38,892 bases of DNA from Zoogloeaceae bacterium (GTDB taxonomy: Bacteria; Pseudomonadota; Gammaproteobacteria; Burkholderiales; Rhodocyclaceae), in the NCBI GenBank assembly GCA_016791025.1, contig JAEUNX010000127.1, positions 1 through 38,892 of the forward strand, written 5' to 3'. This document shows, one piece after another, positions 28,180 through 36,589 of this stretch. Positions within the stretch are counted from its first letter, which is position 1. Each line of letters begins with the position of its first letter. A program made the position numbers and the translations under genes. Under the pieces are notes generated by a model. The model searched no databases, was not told the origin of the DNA, and saw only the letters and a list, made by a program, of their open reading frames with translations.

Positions 28180-29241
28180 ATGGCCAACAATCAGCCGGTT
28201 TCGGGTCCGTTCGCAGGACTTGACCTCCTTTCCAGCGCCGTGGTCCTGGTGGATGGCGACCTCCTGGTTCGCTATCTCAACGCAGGGGCCGAGAATCTCT
28301 TCGAACTGGGCCGAAAGCGGACTCTGGGCCAGCCCCTGACCCGCATTCTCGGTGCGCCTGCGGGCCTTGGGGCTGCCCTCGAAAGCGCACTTCGCAACAA
28401 CTGGAGCTATACCGGCCAGGATCTCAAGGTTCAGCGCTCCGACAAGCAGATCCTCTATCTCGACTGTACCGTGAGTCCGGTGGAAACCGCCGGCGTGAGA
28501 CTACTCCTGGAATTCCGGCCCATCGATGCCCAAATGCGGGTCGCTCGCGAGGAGCAACTGGCTCAGCAGCAGCAGGCCAATCGTGAGCTCATCCGCAATC
28601 TGGCCCATGAGATCAAGAATCCCCTCGGTGGCATCCGGGGGTCAGCCCAGTTGCTAGAGCGCGAACTCACCGATCCTCTCCTTCGTGAATACACCGAAGT
28701 CATCATCGCCGAGGCGGACCGTCTTCAGGACCTGATGAACCGGATGCTGACCTCCCACAGTATGGCTCGGCCGGTGAAGCTCAATATCCATGACGTCCTG
28801 GAACGCGTTCGCCGATTGATCCTGGCTGAGTTCCCCGCGGTGCACATCCGGCGGGACTACGACACCAGCCTTCCCGAGATTCTGGCCGACAGAGAGCAAC
28901 TGATTCAGGCAATCCTCAATATCACGCGCAATGCGGCGCAGGCGCTCGAAGGCTGGGGGGAGATTGATCTGCGGACCCGAATCGCGCGCCAGGTGACACT
29001 GTCCAAGCGACGCTTCCGCCTGGCACTGGAATTGCAAGTCATCGACAACGGACCAGGGATTCCCGACAGCATCCGCGACAAGATTTTCTATCCCCTGGTG
29101 TCTGGGCGGGAAGGCGGAAGTGGGCTCGGATTGTCCTTGGCCCAAAGCTTTATTGAGCAGCATCAAGGCGTGATCGAGGTGGAAAGCCAGCCAGGTCGAA
29201 CCTGTTTCAGCATCCTGCTGCCGATCAGCGAAAAAACTTAA
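28180..29241 (+). CDS. ntrB: Nitrogen regulation sensor kinase/phosphatase NtrB
   Basis: A 353-residue cytoplasmic histidine kinase that phosphorylates or dephosphorylates NtrC under PII control. An N-terminal PAS domain (about 12-115) is followed by the H box LAHEIKNPLGG with His143, the N box NITRNAAQAL and the G boxes DNGPGIP and GREGGSGLGLS. There are no transmembrane segments, as in NtrB. A GTG at 28165 is an alternative start, but ATG 28180 has GGAAGG upstream. ntrC follows 32 bp later. Confidence 0.97.
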   Translation: MANNQPVSGPFAGLDLLSSAVVLVDGDLLVRYLNAGAENLFELGRKRTLGQPLTRILGAPAGLGAALESALRNNWSYTGQDLKVQRSDKQILYLDCTVSPVETAGVRLLLEFRPIDAQMRVAREEQLAQQQQANRELIRNLAHEIKNPLGGIRGSAQLLERELTDPLLREYTEVIIAEADRLQDLMNRMLTSHSMARPVKLNIHDVLERVRRLILAEFPAVHIRRDYDTSLPEILADREQLIQAILNITRNAAQALEGWGEIDLRTRIARQVTLSKRRFRLALELQVIDNGPGIPDSIRDKIFYPLVSGREGGSGLGLSLAQSFIEQHQGVIEVESQPGRTCFSILLPISEKT

Positions 29242-29254
29242 CCTTCCGGTGGAT

Positions 29255-29269
29255 GCACCACGATAGTGC
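29255..29269 (+). promoter_or_regulatory. NtrC-type dyad overlapping the ntrC translation start region
   Basis: GCACCACGATAGTGC has perfect GCAC-N7-GTGC half-sites and begins GCACCA like the consensus. It ends 4 nt before the preferred ntrC ATG (29274). NtrC bound here could block transcription into ntrC as negative autoregulation; no promoter was found close by, so the site may also be fortuitous. Confidence 0.45.
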
Positions 29270-29273
29270 GAAG

Positions 29274-30701
29274 ATGAATACAGTCTGGATCGTCGATGAT
29301 GACCGGTCGATTCGTTGGGTCCTCGAGAAGGCACTCGATCGCGAGGATATTCCCCACCGCAGCTTTGGTTCAGCGGTCGACGCCCTCAATGCCCTGGAAG
29401 GGGCGGCACCACCGCCCAAGGTCCTGGTCTCCGACATCCGCATGCCAGGGGAGTCGGGCCTCGGCTTACTGCAGAAGGTCAAGGCGAGGTTTCCGCACCT
29501 GCCAGTAATCATCATGACCGCCTATTCCGACCTGGAAAGTGCCGTGGCGGCGTTCCAGGGCGGTGCCTTCGAATATCTACCCAAGCCCTTCGACGTGGAT
29601 CAGGCGGTCAGTCTGGTTCGGCGCGCGATCGAGCAGGGTGCCCACCAGGGCGTCGAAGTCGAAGAGCCCACCCTGGCCCCAGAGATCCTGGGCCAGGCCC
29701 CGGCGATGCAGGAAGTCTTTCGGGCCATCGGACGGCTGTCCCAGTCCCATGCCACGGTACTGATCAACGGCGAGTCAGGGACTGGAAAGGAACTCGTCGC
29801 CCGGGCTTTGCACCGTCATAGCCCGCGTCGGGATGCGCCCTTTATCGCGATCAACACCGCGGCCATTCCCCGCGACCTGCTGGAATCCGAGCTGTTCGGG
29901 CACGAGCGCGGCTCTTTCACCGGAGCAGCCGCGCAGCGGCGAGGACGCTTCGAGCAGGCGGAATCCGGCACCCTATTCCTCGATGAAATCGGCGACATGC
30001 CGGCGGAGTTGCAAACTCGCCTTCTGCGGGTCCTGTCCGATGGTCATTTTTACCGTGTTGGTGGCCACCAGCCGATCCGGGCCAATGTGCGGGTGATCGC
30101 CGCGACTCACCAAAACCTGGACGATCGGGTCAAGCAGGGCATGTTCCGCGAGGACCTCTTCCATCGCCTCAACGTGATTCGCCTGCGGCTCCCGCCCATT
30201 CGCGAACGACGGGAGGATATTCCGATCCTCGTCCGTCACTTCCTCCAGAAGAGCGCGGTCGAGTTGGGGGTCGAGGCCAAGCGCGTGTCAGAGTCCGCGA
30301 TCAAATACCTCCAATCCTTGCCCTTCCCAGGCAACGTGCGGCAACTCGAAAACCTGTGCCATTGGCTGACCGTCATGGCTCCGGGGCAGATGGTGGAGAT
30401 CAACGATCTCCCGGTGGAGTTGCGAGATCAGCCCCAGCGGGAGATTCCGGTGGGCTGGACCGAAGGCCTCGGCCTCGAAGTGGACCGCCTGCTGGCCCAA
30501 TGTCCGGGGGAGGTCTTCGAGCGCCTGACCCGCGACTTCGAGCGCACCCTCATTCGCCGGGCCCTCGGCATCACCGGCGGACGCCGGATCGAAGCCGCGC
30601 AGCTACTGGGGATTGGGCGCAACACCATTACCCGCAAGATCCAGGAGCTGGGTATGGATGAGGACAAACCTGGCGCCGATGGCGACGGACTCGCGGACTG
30701 A
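29274..30701 (+). CDS. ntrC: Nitrogen regulation response regulator NtrC
   Basis: A 475-residue sigma-54 activator. The receiver domain has the acidic DDD (8-10) and phosphorylated Asp54 (VSDIRMPG). The AAA+ domain has Walker A GESGTGKE (about 167-174), the sigma-54 contact loop GSFTGA (213-218; usually GAFTGA), Walker B LFLDEIGD and the arginine-rich PGNVRQLENL region. The Fis-type helix-turn-helix at the end reads RRIEAAQLLGIGRNTITRKI. Another ATG at 29253 would add MHHDSAK, but the conserved N-terminus begins at 29274. The expected targets are glnA and perhaps its own operon. Confidence 0.97.
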   Translation: MNTVWIVDDDRSIRWVLEKALDREDIPHRSFGSAVDALNALEGAAPPPKVLVSDIRMPGESGLGLLQKVKARFPHLPVIIMTAYSDLESAVAAFQGGAFEYLPKPFDVDQAVSLVRRAIEQGAHQGVEVEEPTLAPEILGQAPAMQEVFRAIGRLSQSHATVLINGESGTGKELVARALHRHSPRRDAPFIAINTAAIPRDLLESELFGHERGSFTGAAAQRRGRFEQAESGTLFLDEIGDMPAELQTRLLRVLSDGHFYRVGGHQPIRANVRVIAATHQNLDDRVKQGMFREDLFHRLNVIRLRLPPIRERREDIPILVRHFLQKSAVELGVEAKRVSESAIKYLQSLPFPGNVRQLENLCHWLTVMAPGQMVEINDLPVELRDQPQREIPVGWTEGLGLEVDRLLAQCPGEVFERLTRDFERTLIRRALGITGGRRIEAAQLLGIGRNTITRKIQELGMDEDKPGADGDGLAD

Positions 30702-30789
30702 GGGCTCCGCAGGTTGGTGTCCAGGGTGTGATGGCCGATAATCGGCGCCGACCGATTTTCTGCTGTCACCTTCTTTGTCTCCCGCCGCC

Positions 30790-31602
30790 ATGCCCATCGA
30801 TTTGTCCGCCGATTTGACCGTTGCCGCCCTCGTCAGCCAGCTCGGCGATCGGGCAGCCGATTTTGCCGTCGAGGTGGTGGACGAGTGTGCGTCCACCAAT
30901 GCCGCCCTGATGGAGGCGCCGCTGGCACGTGATGGGGCGCCAGGGGCTGTCTTGGTCGCCCGTTGCCAGACCGCCGGCAAGGGGCGCCGCGGCCATCGCT
31001 GGATGGCATGGCCCGATTCCAGCCTGACCTTTTCTCTCCGGTGGCATTTTCGTCGGCATGGGCCTGCGCCCGCCGGCCTGTCCCTCGTGGTCGGCGTGGC
31101 CGTGGCGTCGGCCCTCGAAAAGGTGGGCGTGACCGGCCTATTCCTCAAATGGCCCAATGACGTGCTCGTCCAGGGGGCCAAGCTGGCTGGCATTCTCGTC
31201 GAACTGAGGCCCGAGCGGCAGGCCGGTACTGTGGCTGTGATCGGCATCGGTCTCAATTTGGCCATTCCGCCCGGGGCCAGCATCCCCGGACAACCGGCGG
31301 TGACCGGGTTAGCCGATCTGATGGCCGTCGTCCCGCCCCCGGGGCTGTTGCTGGGCGAGATTCTGCGGACCCTCGCCGACATGCTCGACCTCTACGACCA
31401 AGCAGGCTTTGCGGCCTTTCGTGGCGCCTGGCTCCAGCGTCATGCCCACCAGGGGGCGACGGTGACGATTTCTGGCGATGGGATCCAGCAGGTGGGCATC
31501 TGCGAAGGCGTCGATGAAGACGGGGCTCTGCTCCTGCGGGATCCGCGTGGTCTGCACCGCGTCCTCTCGGGTGACGTTTCCTTGCGACGGGCCCCGCCAT
31601 GA
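30790..31602 (+). CDS. birA: Biotin-protein ligase BirA, without DNA-binding domain
   Basis: A 270-residue ligase that activates biotin as biotinyl-AMP and attaches it to the carboxyl carrier protein of acetyl-CoA carboxylase. The biotinyl-AMP loop is CQTAGKGRRGHRW (usually GRGRRGR), and the lysine motif is KWPNDV. After the central domain comes the small SH3-like C-terminal domain (GATVTISGDG). The first 25 residues are too short for the winged-helix repressor domain of E. coli BirA, so this is a monofunctional enzyme that cannot repress bio genes directly. The stop overlaps the coaX start. Confidence 0.93.
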   Translation: MPIDLSADLTVAALVSQLGDRAADFAVEVVDECASTNAALMEAPLARDGAPGAVLVARCQTAGKGRRGHRWMAWPDSSLTFSLRWHFRRHGPAPAGLSLVVGVAVASALEKVGVTGLFLKWPNDVLVQGAKLAGILVELRPERQAGTVAVIGIGLNLAIPPGASIPGQPAVTGLADLMAVVPPPGLLLGEILRTLADMLDLYDQAGFAAFRGAWLQRHAHQGATVTISGDGIQQVGICEGVDEDGALLLRDPRGLHRVLSGDVSLRRAPP

Positions 31603-32321
31603 GGCTGGTCATTGATGCCGGAAACACCCGCCTGAAGTGGGGGGTCCGCGACGGTGACCTTTGGCTGGCCACAGGTGTGGCGGACTATGATGATCTACCG
31701 GCGCTGACCCGGTCCCTGGCCCAGTGGCCGGGCCTGACCGGCTGCTTCGGTGTGAACGTCGCGGGGCCGGCTGCGGCGGCGAGGATCGAATCGGCCCTCC
31801 AGCCCACCGGTCTGGCGCCGGTCTGGCTGACCGCCCAGGCCCAGGGGGCGGGGGTTCGAAGCCGCTACACTCGGCCCGCCCAATTGGGGGCCGACCGTTG
31901 GGCGGCCCTGGTGGGAGCCTATGGGCTCCAGGCCGGTGCCAGCCTGGTGGTACTCGCCGGAACCGCAACGACCGTCGATGTCCTGGACGGTGATGGCGTA
32001 TTTCAGGGCGGACTCATCCTCCCTGGCTTCGAGATGATGCGCCGGTCCCTGGCGGAGCGGACGGCTGGGCTGGGGTATTTCGAAGGCGAGGCCGAGGATC
32101 TTCCCCGCAATACGGCCGATGCCATTCACGCTGGATGCGTGTTCGCCCAGGTCGGCGCCATCGAACGCATGTTCGGCCAAATTGCGGCGACGAGGGAGGG
32201 CTGTTGTCTTCTCGCGGGGGGGGCTGCTGAGGTCATTGCGGCCAAGCTGGAGATTCCGTTTCGGATCGTGCCGCAGCTGGTCCTGGAGGGGGTCGCCCGC
32301 CTTTCTGTGGCGGCGGTTTAG
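31599..32321 (+). CDS. coaX: Pantothenate kinase, type III (CoaX)
   Basis: A 240-residue ASKHA-fold kinase that phosphorylates pantothenate, the first step of coenzyme A synthesis; type III enzymes are not feedback-inhibited by CoA. The phosphate-1 motif is DAGNTRLKWG, the catalytic/substrate motif GADRWAALVGA, and the phosphate-2 motif VLAGTATTVDVLDGDG with the following GGLILPG. The length is normal. birA-coaX-SPOR is a frequent betaproteobacterial order. Confidence 0.96.
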   Translation: MRLVIDAGNTRLKWGVRDGDLWLATGVADYDDLPALTRSLAQWPGLTGCFGVNVAGPAAAARIESALQPTGLAPVWLTAQAQGAGVRSRYTRPAQLGADRWAALVGAYGLQAGASLVVLAGTATTVDVLDGDGVFQGGLILPGFEMMRRSLAERTAGLGYFEGEAEDLPRNTADAIHAGCVFAQVGAIERMFGQIAATREGCCLLAGGAAEVIAAKLEIPFRIVPQLVLEGVARLSVAAV

Positions 32322-32370
32322 CCGGCCGCCGCGCATTGGGATTTTTCCAACGATCCGGTAAGCTCCGGCC

Positions 32371-33087
32371 ATGGCGATGCTGCGGGCGGTTGTGATCCTG
32401 CTGGTGGTGCTCAATCTCCTGGCATTCGCTGGACTGCAAGGCTGGCTGGGTGTCGCGAGTCGGCAAGGCGAGCCCGAGCGTCTCACCAATCAGCTGCACC
32501 CGGAACGGATTGTCCTCCATGGGCCCCTTCGCGAGCGCAAGGCGGCGAAGGATTCCAGTCCGGCAAGCCCTATCCCCGCGCCAACGTCAAACCAGGCGGT
32601 GGCGCCAGGTCGTGAGGCGGCCTCGACCTCTCCTCCGGCCTGCGCGGCCCTGACGGCCCCGACTCCCGAGGCCGCAAAGTCGCTACTCTCGGCCCTCGCC
32701 AGGCAGGAAGGAGTGACCGTCCAGGATCTTCCCCTTGAGCCCCCCAGCTCTTGGTGGGTCCACCTACCGCCAGCGGAATCCCGCGCGGCGGCCGAGGCGC
32801 TCGTCGCAGATCTGCGCCAAAAGGGTGTCACCGACGTCTACATCATGAATGAGTCCACGGCCTATCCCTACGCCGTATCCCTGGGGCTCTTTAAGCAGGT
32901 CGGCCAGGCGGACCGTCTACTCGATCAATTGCGGAGCCGTGGCGTCGCTGCTGCCGTGGTGACCGCGCGCAGTGCTTCCCCTGGGCGACGGATTGAGGTG
33001 CGCGGCAGCCAGGCGGCAGTGGATGGAGCGCTGGCCCAGGGTGCGACCCGGGCCCCGGGCCTAGAGGCGGCGAGTTGCGCACCATGA
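32371..33087 (+). CDS. SPOR-domain inner-membrane protein
   Basis: A 238-residue protein with one N-terminal transmembrane segment (AVVILLVVLNLLAFAGL, about 6-22), a proline/alanine-rich linker and a C-terminal SPOR-like domain (about 120-225) containing WWVHLPPAES, DVYIMNES and YAVSLGLFKQVGQADRLLDQL. SPOR domains bind denuded septal peptidoglycan, so a role near the divisome is possible. Its stop overlaps the coaE ATG. Confidence 0.85.
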   Translation: MAMLRAVVILLVVLNLLAFAGLQGWLGVASRQGEPERLTNQLHPERIVLHGPLRERKAAKDSSPASPIPAPTSNQAVAPGREAASTSPPACAALTAPTPEAAKSLLSALARQEGVTVQDLPLEPPSSWWVHLPPAESRAAAEALVADLRQKGVTDVYIMNESTAYPYAVSLGLFKQVGQADRLLDQLRSRGVAAAVVTARSASPGRRIEVRGSQAAVDGALAQGATRAPGLEAASCAP

Positions 33088-33728
33088 AGGGTGGCAGCCC
33101 CTTCGTGGTGGGCCTGACCGGTGGAATCGGCAGTGGCAAGAGCGCGGTAGCGGAGCGGTGGGGACGTCTAGGCGCGGCCATCGTTGATACGGATGCGATT
33201 GCGCACCGCCTGACCGCACCGGGCGGCGACGCCATTGCGCCGATCATTGAGGCGTTCGGGCCGGAGATCATCACTGGCGAGGGTGCCTTGGACCGGGCCG
33301 CCATGCGGGCCAGGGCCTTTGCCGACCCGAGCGCCCGGGAGCTTCTGGAGTCGATTCTTCACCCCCTGATCCGCCGCGTCTGCGAAGAGGAGGCGGGGCG
33401 CGCCGAGGCCCCTTACATCGTCCTGGTGGTGCCGCTTCTGGTGGAGTCGGGCGCGTACCGGGACCGATGCCGGCGGATTTGCGTTGTGGATTGTCCGGAA
33501 GCCGTCCAGATTGCACGGGTGATGCGGCGAAGTGGTCTTGACGAGACCACCGTCCGGTCGATCATGGCCGCCCAGGCCAGTCGGGCCGAGCGGCTCGCCG
33601 TTGCCGATGATGTCATCGACAATTCCCGCGACCTTGGCTTCCTGCTCGCCCAGGCCGACGCCCTCCACCAGCGCTACCTGCTCTGTGCCGATGCGTCGGG
33701 TGCCGACCCTGCCCAACCGGCTGGCTAG
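33084..33728 (+). CDS. coaE: Dephospho-CoA kinase CoaE
   Basis: A 214-residue P-loop kinase that phosphorylates dephospho-CoA, the last step of coenzyme A synthesis. The P-loop is GLTGGIGSGKSAV; the substrate motif VDTDAIAHRLTAPGG and the LID stretch QIARVMRRSG are in place, as is the late DDVIDNS. A TTG at 33075 exists upstream, but ATG 33084 overlaps the previous stop (ATGA). In many relatives pilD precedes coaE; here coaX and the SPOR gene do. Confidence 0.95.
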   Translation: MKGGSPFVVGLTGGIGSGKSAVAERWGRLGAAIVDTDAIAHRLTAPGGDAIAPIIEAFGPEIITGEGALDRAAMRARAFADPSARELLESILHPLIRRVCEEEAGRAEAPYIVLVVPLLVESGAYRDRCRRICVVDCPEAVQIARVMRRSGLDETTVRSIMAAQASRAERLAVADDVIDNSRDLGFLLAQADALHQRYLLCADASGADPAQPAG

Positions 33729-33788
33729 GGGTGGCGATGTGTTATCATTTCAATGAGATAGAGAAATAATGGACTGCCAGGGCCCGAT

Positions 33789-34547
33789 GTGGTGATTACC
33801 TACGAATACCCCCTCAACGAGCGGATCAGGACGCTGTTGAGATTGGAGGACCTCTTTCGCCGCATCGCCCATTTCACCCGCAACGACGCGTCTTTCGACC
33901 ACCACGCGGCGCTGTTGTCGATCTTTGAGATCATGGAAGTGGCCAGCCGGGCCGACATGAAGGTGGACCTGGTTCAGGAGTTGGAGCGGCAACGCCAGAT
34001 CCTCCTCACCTTTCGCAATAATCCCGAAATTTCCGAAGAAGCACTCTCGGGTGCCCTATACGAGATCGAACAGGCGTCGGCGTCGCTCCTCGCCATGGCC
34101 GGAAAGATTGGCCAGTACCTGCGGGAAAACGAATGGCTGATGGGGATTCGCAGCCGGGCAGCCATTCCTGGAGGGGCCTGCTCGTTCGATCTTCCCGCTT
34201 ACCATTTCTGGCTCAACCGGGCGGTCGAGGACCGCCAGCGGGATTTGGAAAACTGGATCCGGCCTTTGACCCCCATTCGGGACGGCCTCGCCATCGTCCT
34301 GCGCCTGTTGCGGGCCAGTGGCCACCCCGAGGGCCAGATGGCGCGGCGCGGCATCTACCAACTCATGCTGGGTGGGCGGATGTCCCAGATGGTGCGGGTC
34401 CGGGTGCCGGGGGGGACCCTTGCGGTGCCGGAGATTAGCGCCAACAAATATGCCCTGAATATTCGCTTCATGGCGCCTGAGACCGTGTCCCGTCCGCGCC
34501 AGATTGAGGTCGATGTGACTTTCGAACTTACGTTCTGCAGCCTCTGA
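33789..34547 (+). CDS. zapD: Cell division protein ZapD
   Basis: A 252-residue cytoplasmic protein that bundles FtsZ filaments (DUF1342 family). The start ITYEYPLNERIRTLLRLEDLF and the region GACSFDLPAYHFWLN are characteristic; a helical N-terminal half is followed by a beta-rich C-terminal half ending DVTFELTFCSL. It begins at a double GTG (33789/33792) with no strong ribosome-binding site. It lies in the common coaE-zapD-yacG order. Confidence 0.95.
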   Translation: MVITYEYPLNERIRTLLRLEDLFRRIAHFTRNDASFDHHAALLSIFEIMEVASRADMKVDLVQELERQRQILLTFRNNPEISEEALSGALYEIEQASASLLAMAGKIGQYLRENEWLMGIRSRAAIPGGACSFDLPAYHFWLNRAVEDRQRDLENWIRPLTPIRDGLAIVLRLLRASGHPEGQMARRGIYQLMLGGRMSQMVRVRVPGGTLAVPEISANKYALNIRFMAPETVSRPRQIEVDVTFELTFCSL

Positions 34548-34556
34548 CTGATTGGC

Positions 34557-34751
34557 ATGGCTGAAGGCGAAAAAGGCTTGTTGGTCAAGTGTCCGTGCTG
34601 CGGCGCTGCGGTTCGCTGGCAGCCAGCGGCTGAATTCCGGCCGTTCTGCTCCCGCCGCTGTCGTGACCAGGACCTGCTGGCCTGGGCGACCGAGGCCTAT
34701 CGGGTGGTGGGGGAGCCGAACGAATCCGAAGGCTCTCCCGATACCACCTGA
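34557..34751 (+). CDS. yacG: DNA gyrase inhibitor YacG
   Basis: A 64-residue zinc-ribbon protein. The metal site is formed by CPCC (x2 spacing) and CSRRC (x3 spacing), with FRPFCSRRC the family signature. YacG binds GyrB and blocks DNA binding in E. coli. It starts 9 bp after zapD, and its C-terminal tail is acidic and disordered. It is the last gene of the coaE-zapD-yacG run and converges with the Nudix-ThiE gene. Confidence 0.95.
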   Translation: MAEGEKGLLVKCPCCGAAVRWQPAAEFRPFCSRRCRDQDLLAWATEAYRVVGEPNESEGSPDTT

Positions 34752-34766
34752 AGGTGCGGCTTTCGA

Positions 34767-35717
34767 TCACGACTCGTCGAGGGGCCAAAAGCCCCGAATG
34801 CCGGCAAGGCCATGGGCGCCAGCCGCCCGAGCCAGGGGATAATCGTCTGGGCGGACGCCGCCAAGCGCCAGGACCGGAAGGGGAAATCCGGAGACCATGG
34901 TCGCAAAAGTCTCCCACCCCAGGCCCGGTTTGCCAGGATGGGTCGGGGTCGGGTGGACTGGGCCCAGCAAGGCGTAGTCAAGTCCGAGGATGGCCGCCCG
35001 TTCGAGTTCGGCGCGATTGTGACAGGAGGCGCCTACCCACTCGAAGTCCGGCCGCGCCGTCGCGACCGCCAATTGGGCCGAGGTCAGGTGAATTCCTTTG
35101 GCACCGGTGAAATGGGCCGTTTTTTCGTCTCCGTTGATCATTACCACCGCGTCGTAGGGCCGTGCCAGGGCCACGACAGCCTGGGCGAAGGTTCTGCGAT
35201 CGGGCTCTCCCAGCGGTGTTTCCCGCACCTGGATGAGGCGCAAGCCGGTGGTCAGGGCGGCCTCGATCTGGGCGAGTTGGCGATGGGGGCCGATTTCCCA
35301 GGCTCGGGTAATGCCCATCTGCCGAGGTAGCTGCAGCGCCTTGAGTACGGGGCCGTTGGCAGGCAGCATAGGCGCTACCGACAACTCCCCCGGCGATTGC
35401 CAGACCAGGGCGCTGTGGACGTGGTCCCGCAATGTCCCTGACCAGCGTGGCACCTCGAAGAAGTCGAGGCGAACCTGGGCGTGTTCGTAGTCGTGGTGAC
35501 GGGTGATCCAGGGCCAGGCCTCTCGAGCCTCGATGCCCAGCTCCTCCCGCAGTTCCCGGATCAGGGCCTCCCGGGAGGTTTCGCCAGGCTCGACCTTGCC
35601 TCCGGGAAATTCCCAATAGCCGGGATAAAAGGTGTCCGGGGCCCGCTTGCCGAGGAGGAATCGACCGTCTTCCCGGGTCATTACCGCCGCTGCAACCACG
35701 ACCCGCTTCTTCATCAT
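34767..35717 (-). CDS. Nudix hydrolase-thiamine phosphate synthase-like fusion
   Basis: A 316-residue two-domain protein. The N-terminal half (about 1-130) is a MutT-type Nudix hydrolase with the complete Nudix box GKVEPGETS...RELREELGI, likely cleaning 8-oxo-dGTP or similar. The C-terminal half (about 135-316) has the ThiE/TenI barrel (RLIQVRE, GAKGIHL, LGPVHPTPTHPG, LALGGV). Several ThiE catalytic positions look altered (INGDEK for IND, VRET for LREK), so this half may not make thiamine phosphate. The ATG at 35717 overlaps the DUF815 gene stop. The fusion is common in proteobacteria. Confidence 0.9.
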   Translation of the reverse strand: MMKKRVVVAAAVMTREDGRFLLGKRAPDTFYPGYWEFPGGKVEPGETSREALIRELREELGIEAREAWPWITRHHDYEHAQVRLDFFEVPRWSGTLRDHVHSALVWQSPGELSVAPMLPANGPVLKALQLPRQMGITRAWEIGPHRQLAQIEAALTTGLRLIQVRETPLGEPDRRTFAQAVVALARPYDAVVMINGDEKTAHFTGAKGIHLTSAQLAVATARPDFEWVGASCHNRAELERAAILGLDYALLGPVHPTPTHPGKPGLGWETFATMVSGFPLPVLALGGVRPDDYPLARAAGAHGLAGIRGFWPLDES

Positions 35718-36589
35718 TCTTGTCCCGGATCGGATTCGGTCAGCTTTCCGGCGAAATCCTTGGCGAATTGCCAAGCCACCCGGCCACTGCGGGAACCCCG
35801 CATCAGCGCCCATTGCAGGGCATCCTGACGAGCGGCTTGAATGCGGACGTCGTCTACGCCGAAGGTCCGCATCCAGTGGTTGGCGACCGTCAGATACTCG
35901 TTCTGGCTGAAGGGATAGAACGACAGCCAGAGGCCGAAACGCTCGGATAGGGAAATCTTCTCCTCGACGGCTTCGGCAGGGTGGATCTCGCCGTCGATAT
36001 GGCGGGTCTGCCGATTCTCGTCGTGGAATTCGGGCATCAGGTGGCGGCGGTTGGAGGTGGCGTAGATCAGTACGTTATCTGGCACCGCAGCCAGGGAGCC
36101 GTCCAGAACGCTCTTCAAGGCCTTGTAGGCCGCCTCGCCTTCCTCGAAGGACAGGTCATCGCAAAACAGGATGAAGCGCTCGGTCCGGTCCCGGAGAAGA
36201 TCGACGATGTCCGGCAGGTCCACGAGATCCGCCTTGTCCACCTCGATAAGGCGCAGGCCGTCCATTGCATAGGCATTGAGCAGTGCCTTGACGAGGGACG
36301 ACTTGCCGGTGCCTCGGGCGCCGGTAAGGAGAACATTATTGGCTGAGCGTCCGGCCAGGAATTGCCGCGTGTTCTGGTCGAGGCGCGCCTTCTGCCCGTC
36401 CACGTCCTGGAGATCTTCCAGACGAATGGCGTGGGGGGAAAAAATGCCTTGGAGGAATCCCTGCCCCCGAAATTTACGCCAGCGGAAAGCGCAGGCGCGC
36501 CAATCGGGTTCGGACACCTGGGGAAGCAGGCGCTCGACCCGATCGAGCAGGGCCTCGGCTCGGGTCAGAAAAGTGGTCCAGTCAGTCAT
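35714..36589 (-). CDS. DUF815-type AAA ATPase
   Basis: A 291-residue ATPase of the DUF815 family (PF05673-type). The P-loop is LLTGARGTGKSSLVKALL and the acidic Walker B is FILFCDDLSFE; YATSNRRHLMPEF is the sensor-1 region, and GRVAWQFAKDF closes the protein. The N-terminal about 60 residues form a basic helical region. The function is unknown, though genes beside yacG and mutT/nudix are typical. It is coupled to the downstream Nudix-ThiE gene, and its start overlaps the 3' end of the small membrane ORF. Confidence 0.93.
   Translation of the reverse strand: MTDWTTFLTRAEALLDRVERLLPQVSEPDWRACAFRWRKFRGQGFLQGIFSPHAIRLEDLQDVDGQKARLDQNTRQFLAGRSANNVLLTGARGTGKSSLVKALLNAYAMDGLRLIEVDKADLVDLPDIVDLLRDRTERFILFCDDLSFEEGEAAYKALKSVLDGSLAAVPDNVLIYATSNRRHLMPEFHDENRQTRHIDGEIHPAEAVEEKISLSERFGLWLSFYPFSQNEYLTVANHWMRTFGVDDVRIQAARQDALQWALMRGSRSGRVAWQFAKDFAGKLTESDPGQE

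Noticed and set aside
30736-30760. Inverted repeat TCGGCGCCGA between ntrC and birA
   Set aside because: It is a short palindrome without a loop or T-run; not a convincing terminator or operator.
33737-33769. 10-codon frame between coaE and zapD (MCYHFNEIEK)
   Set aside because: The region is AT-rich and more likely a promoter or leader for zapD; so short a frame is expected by chance.
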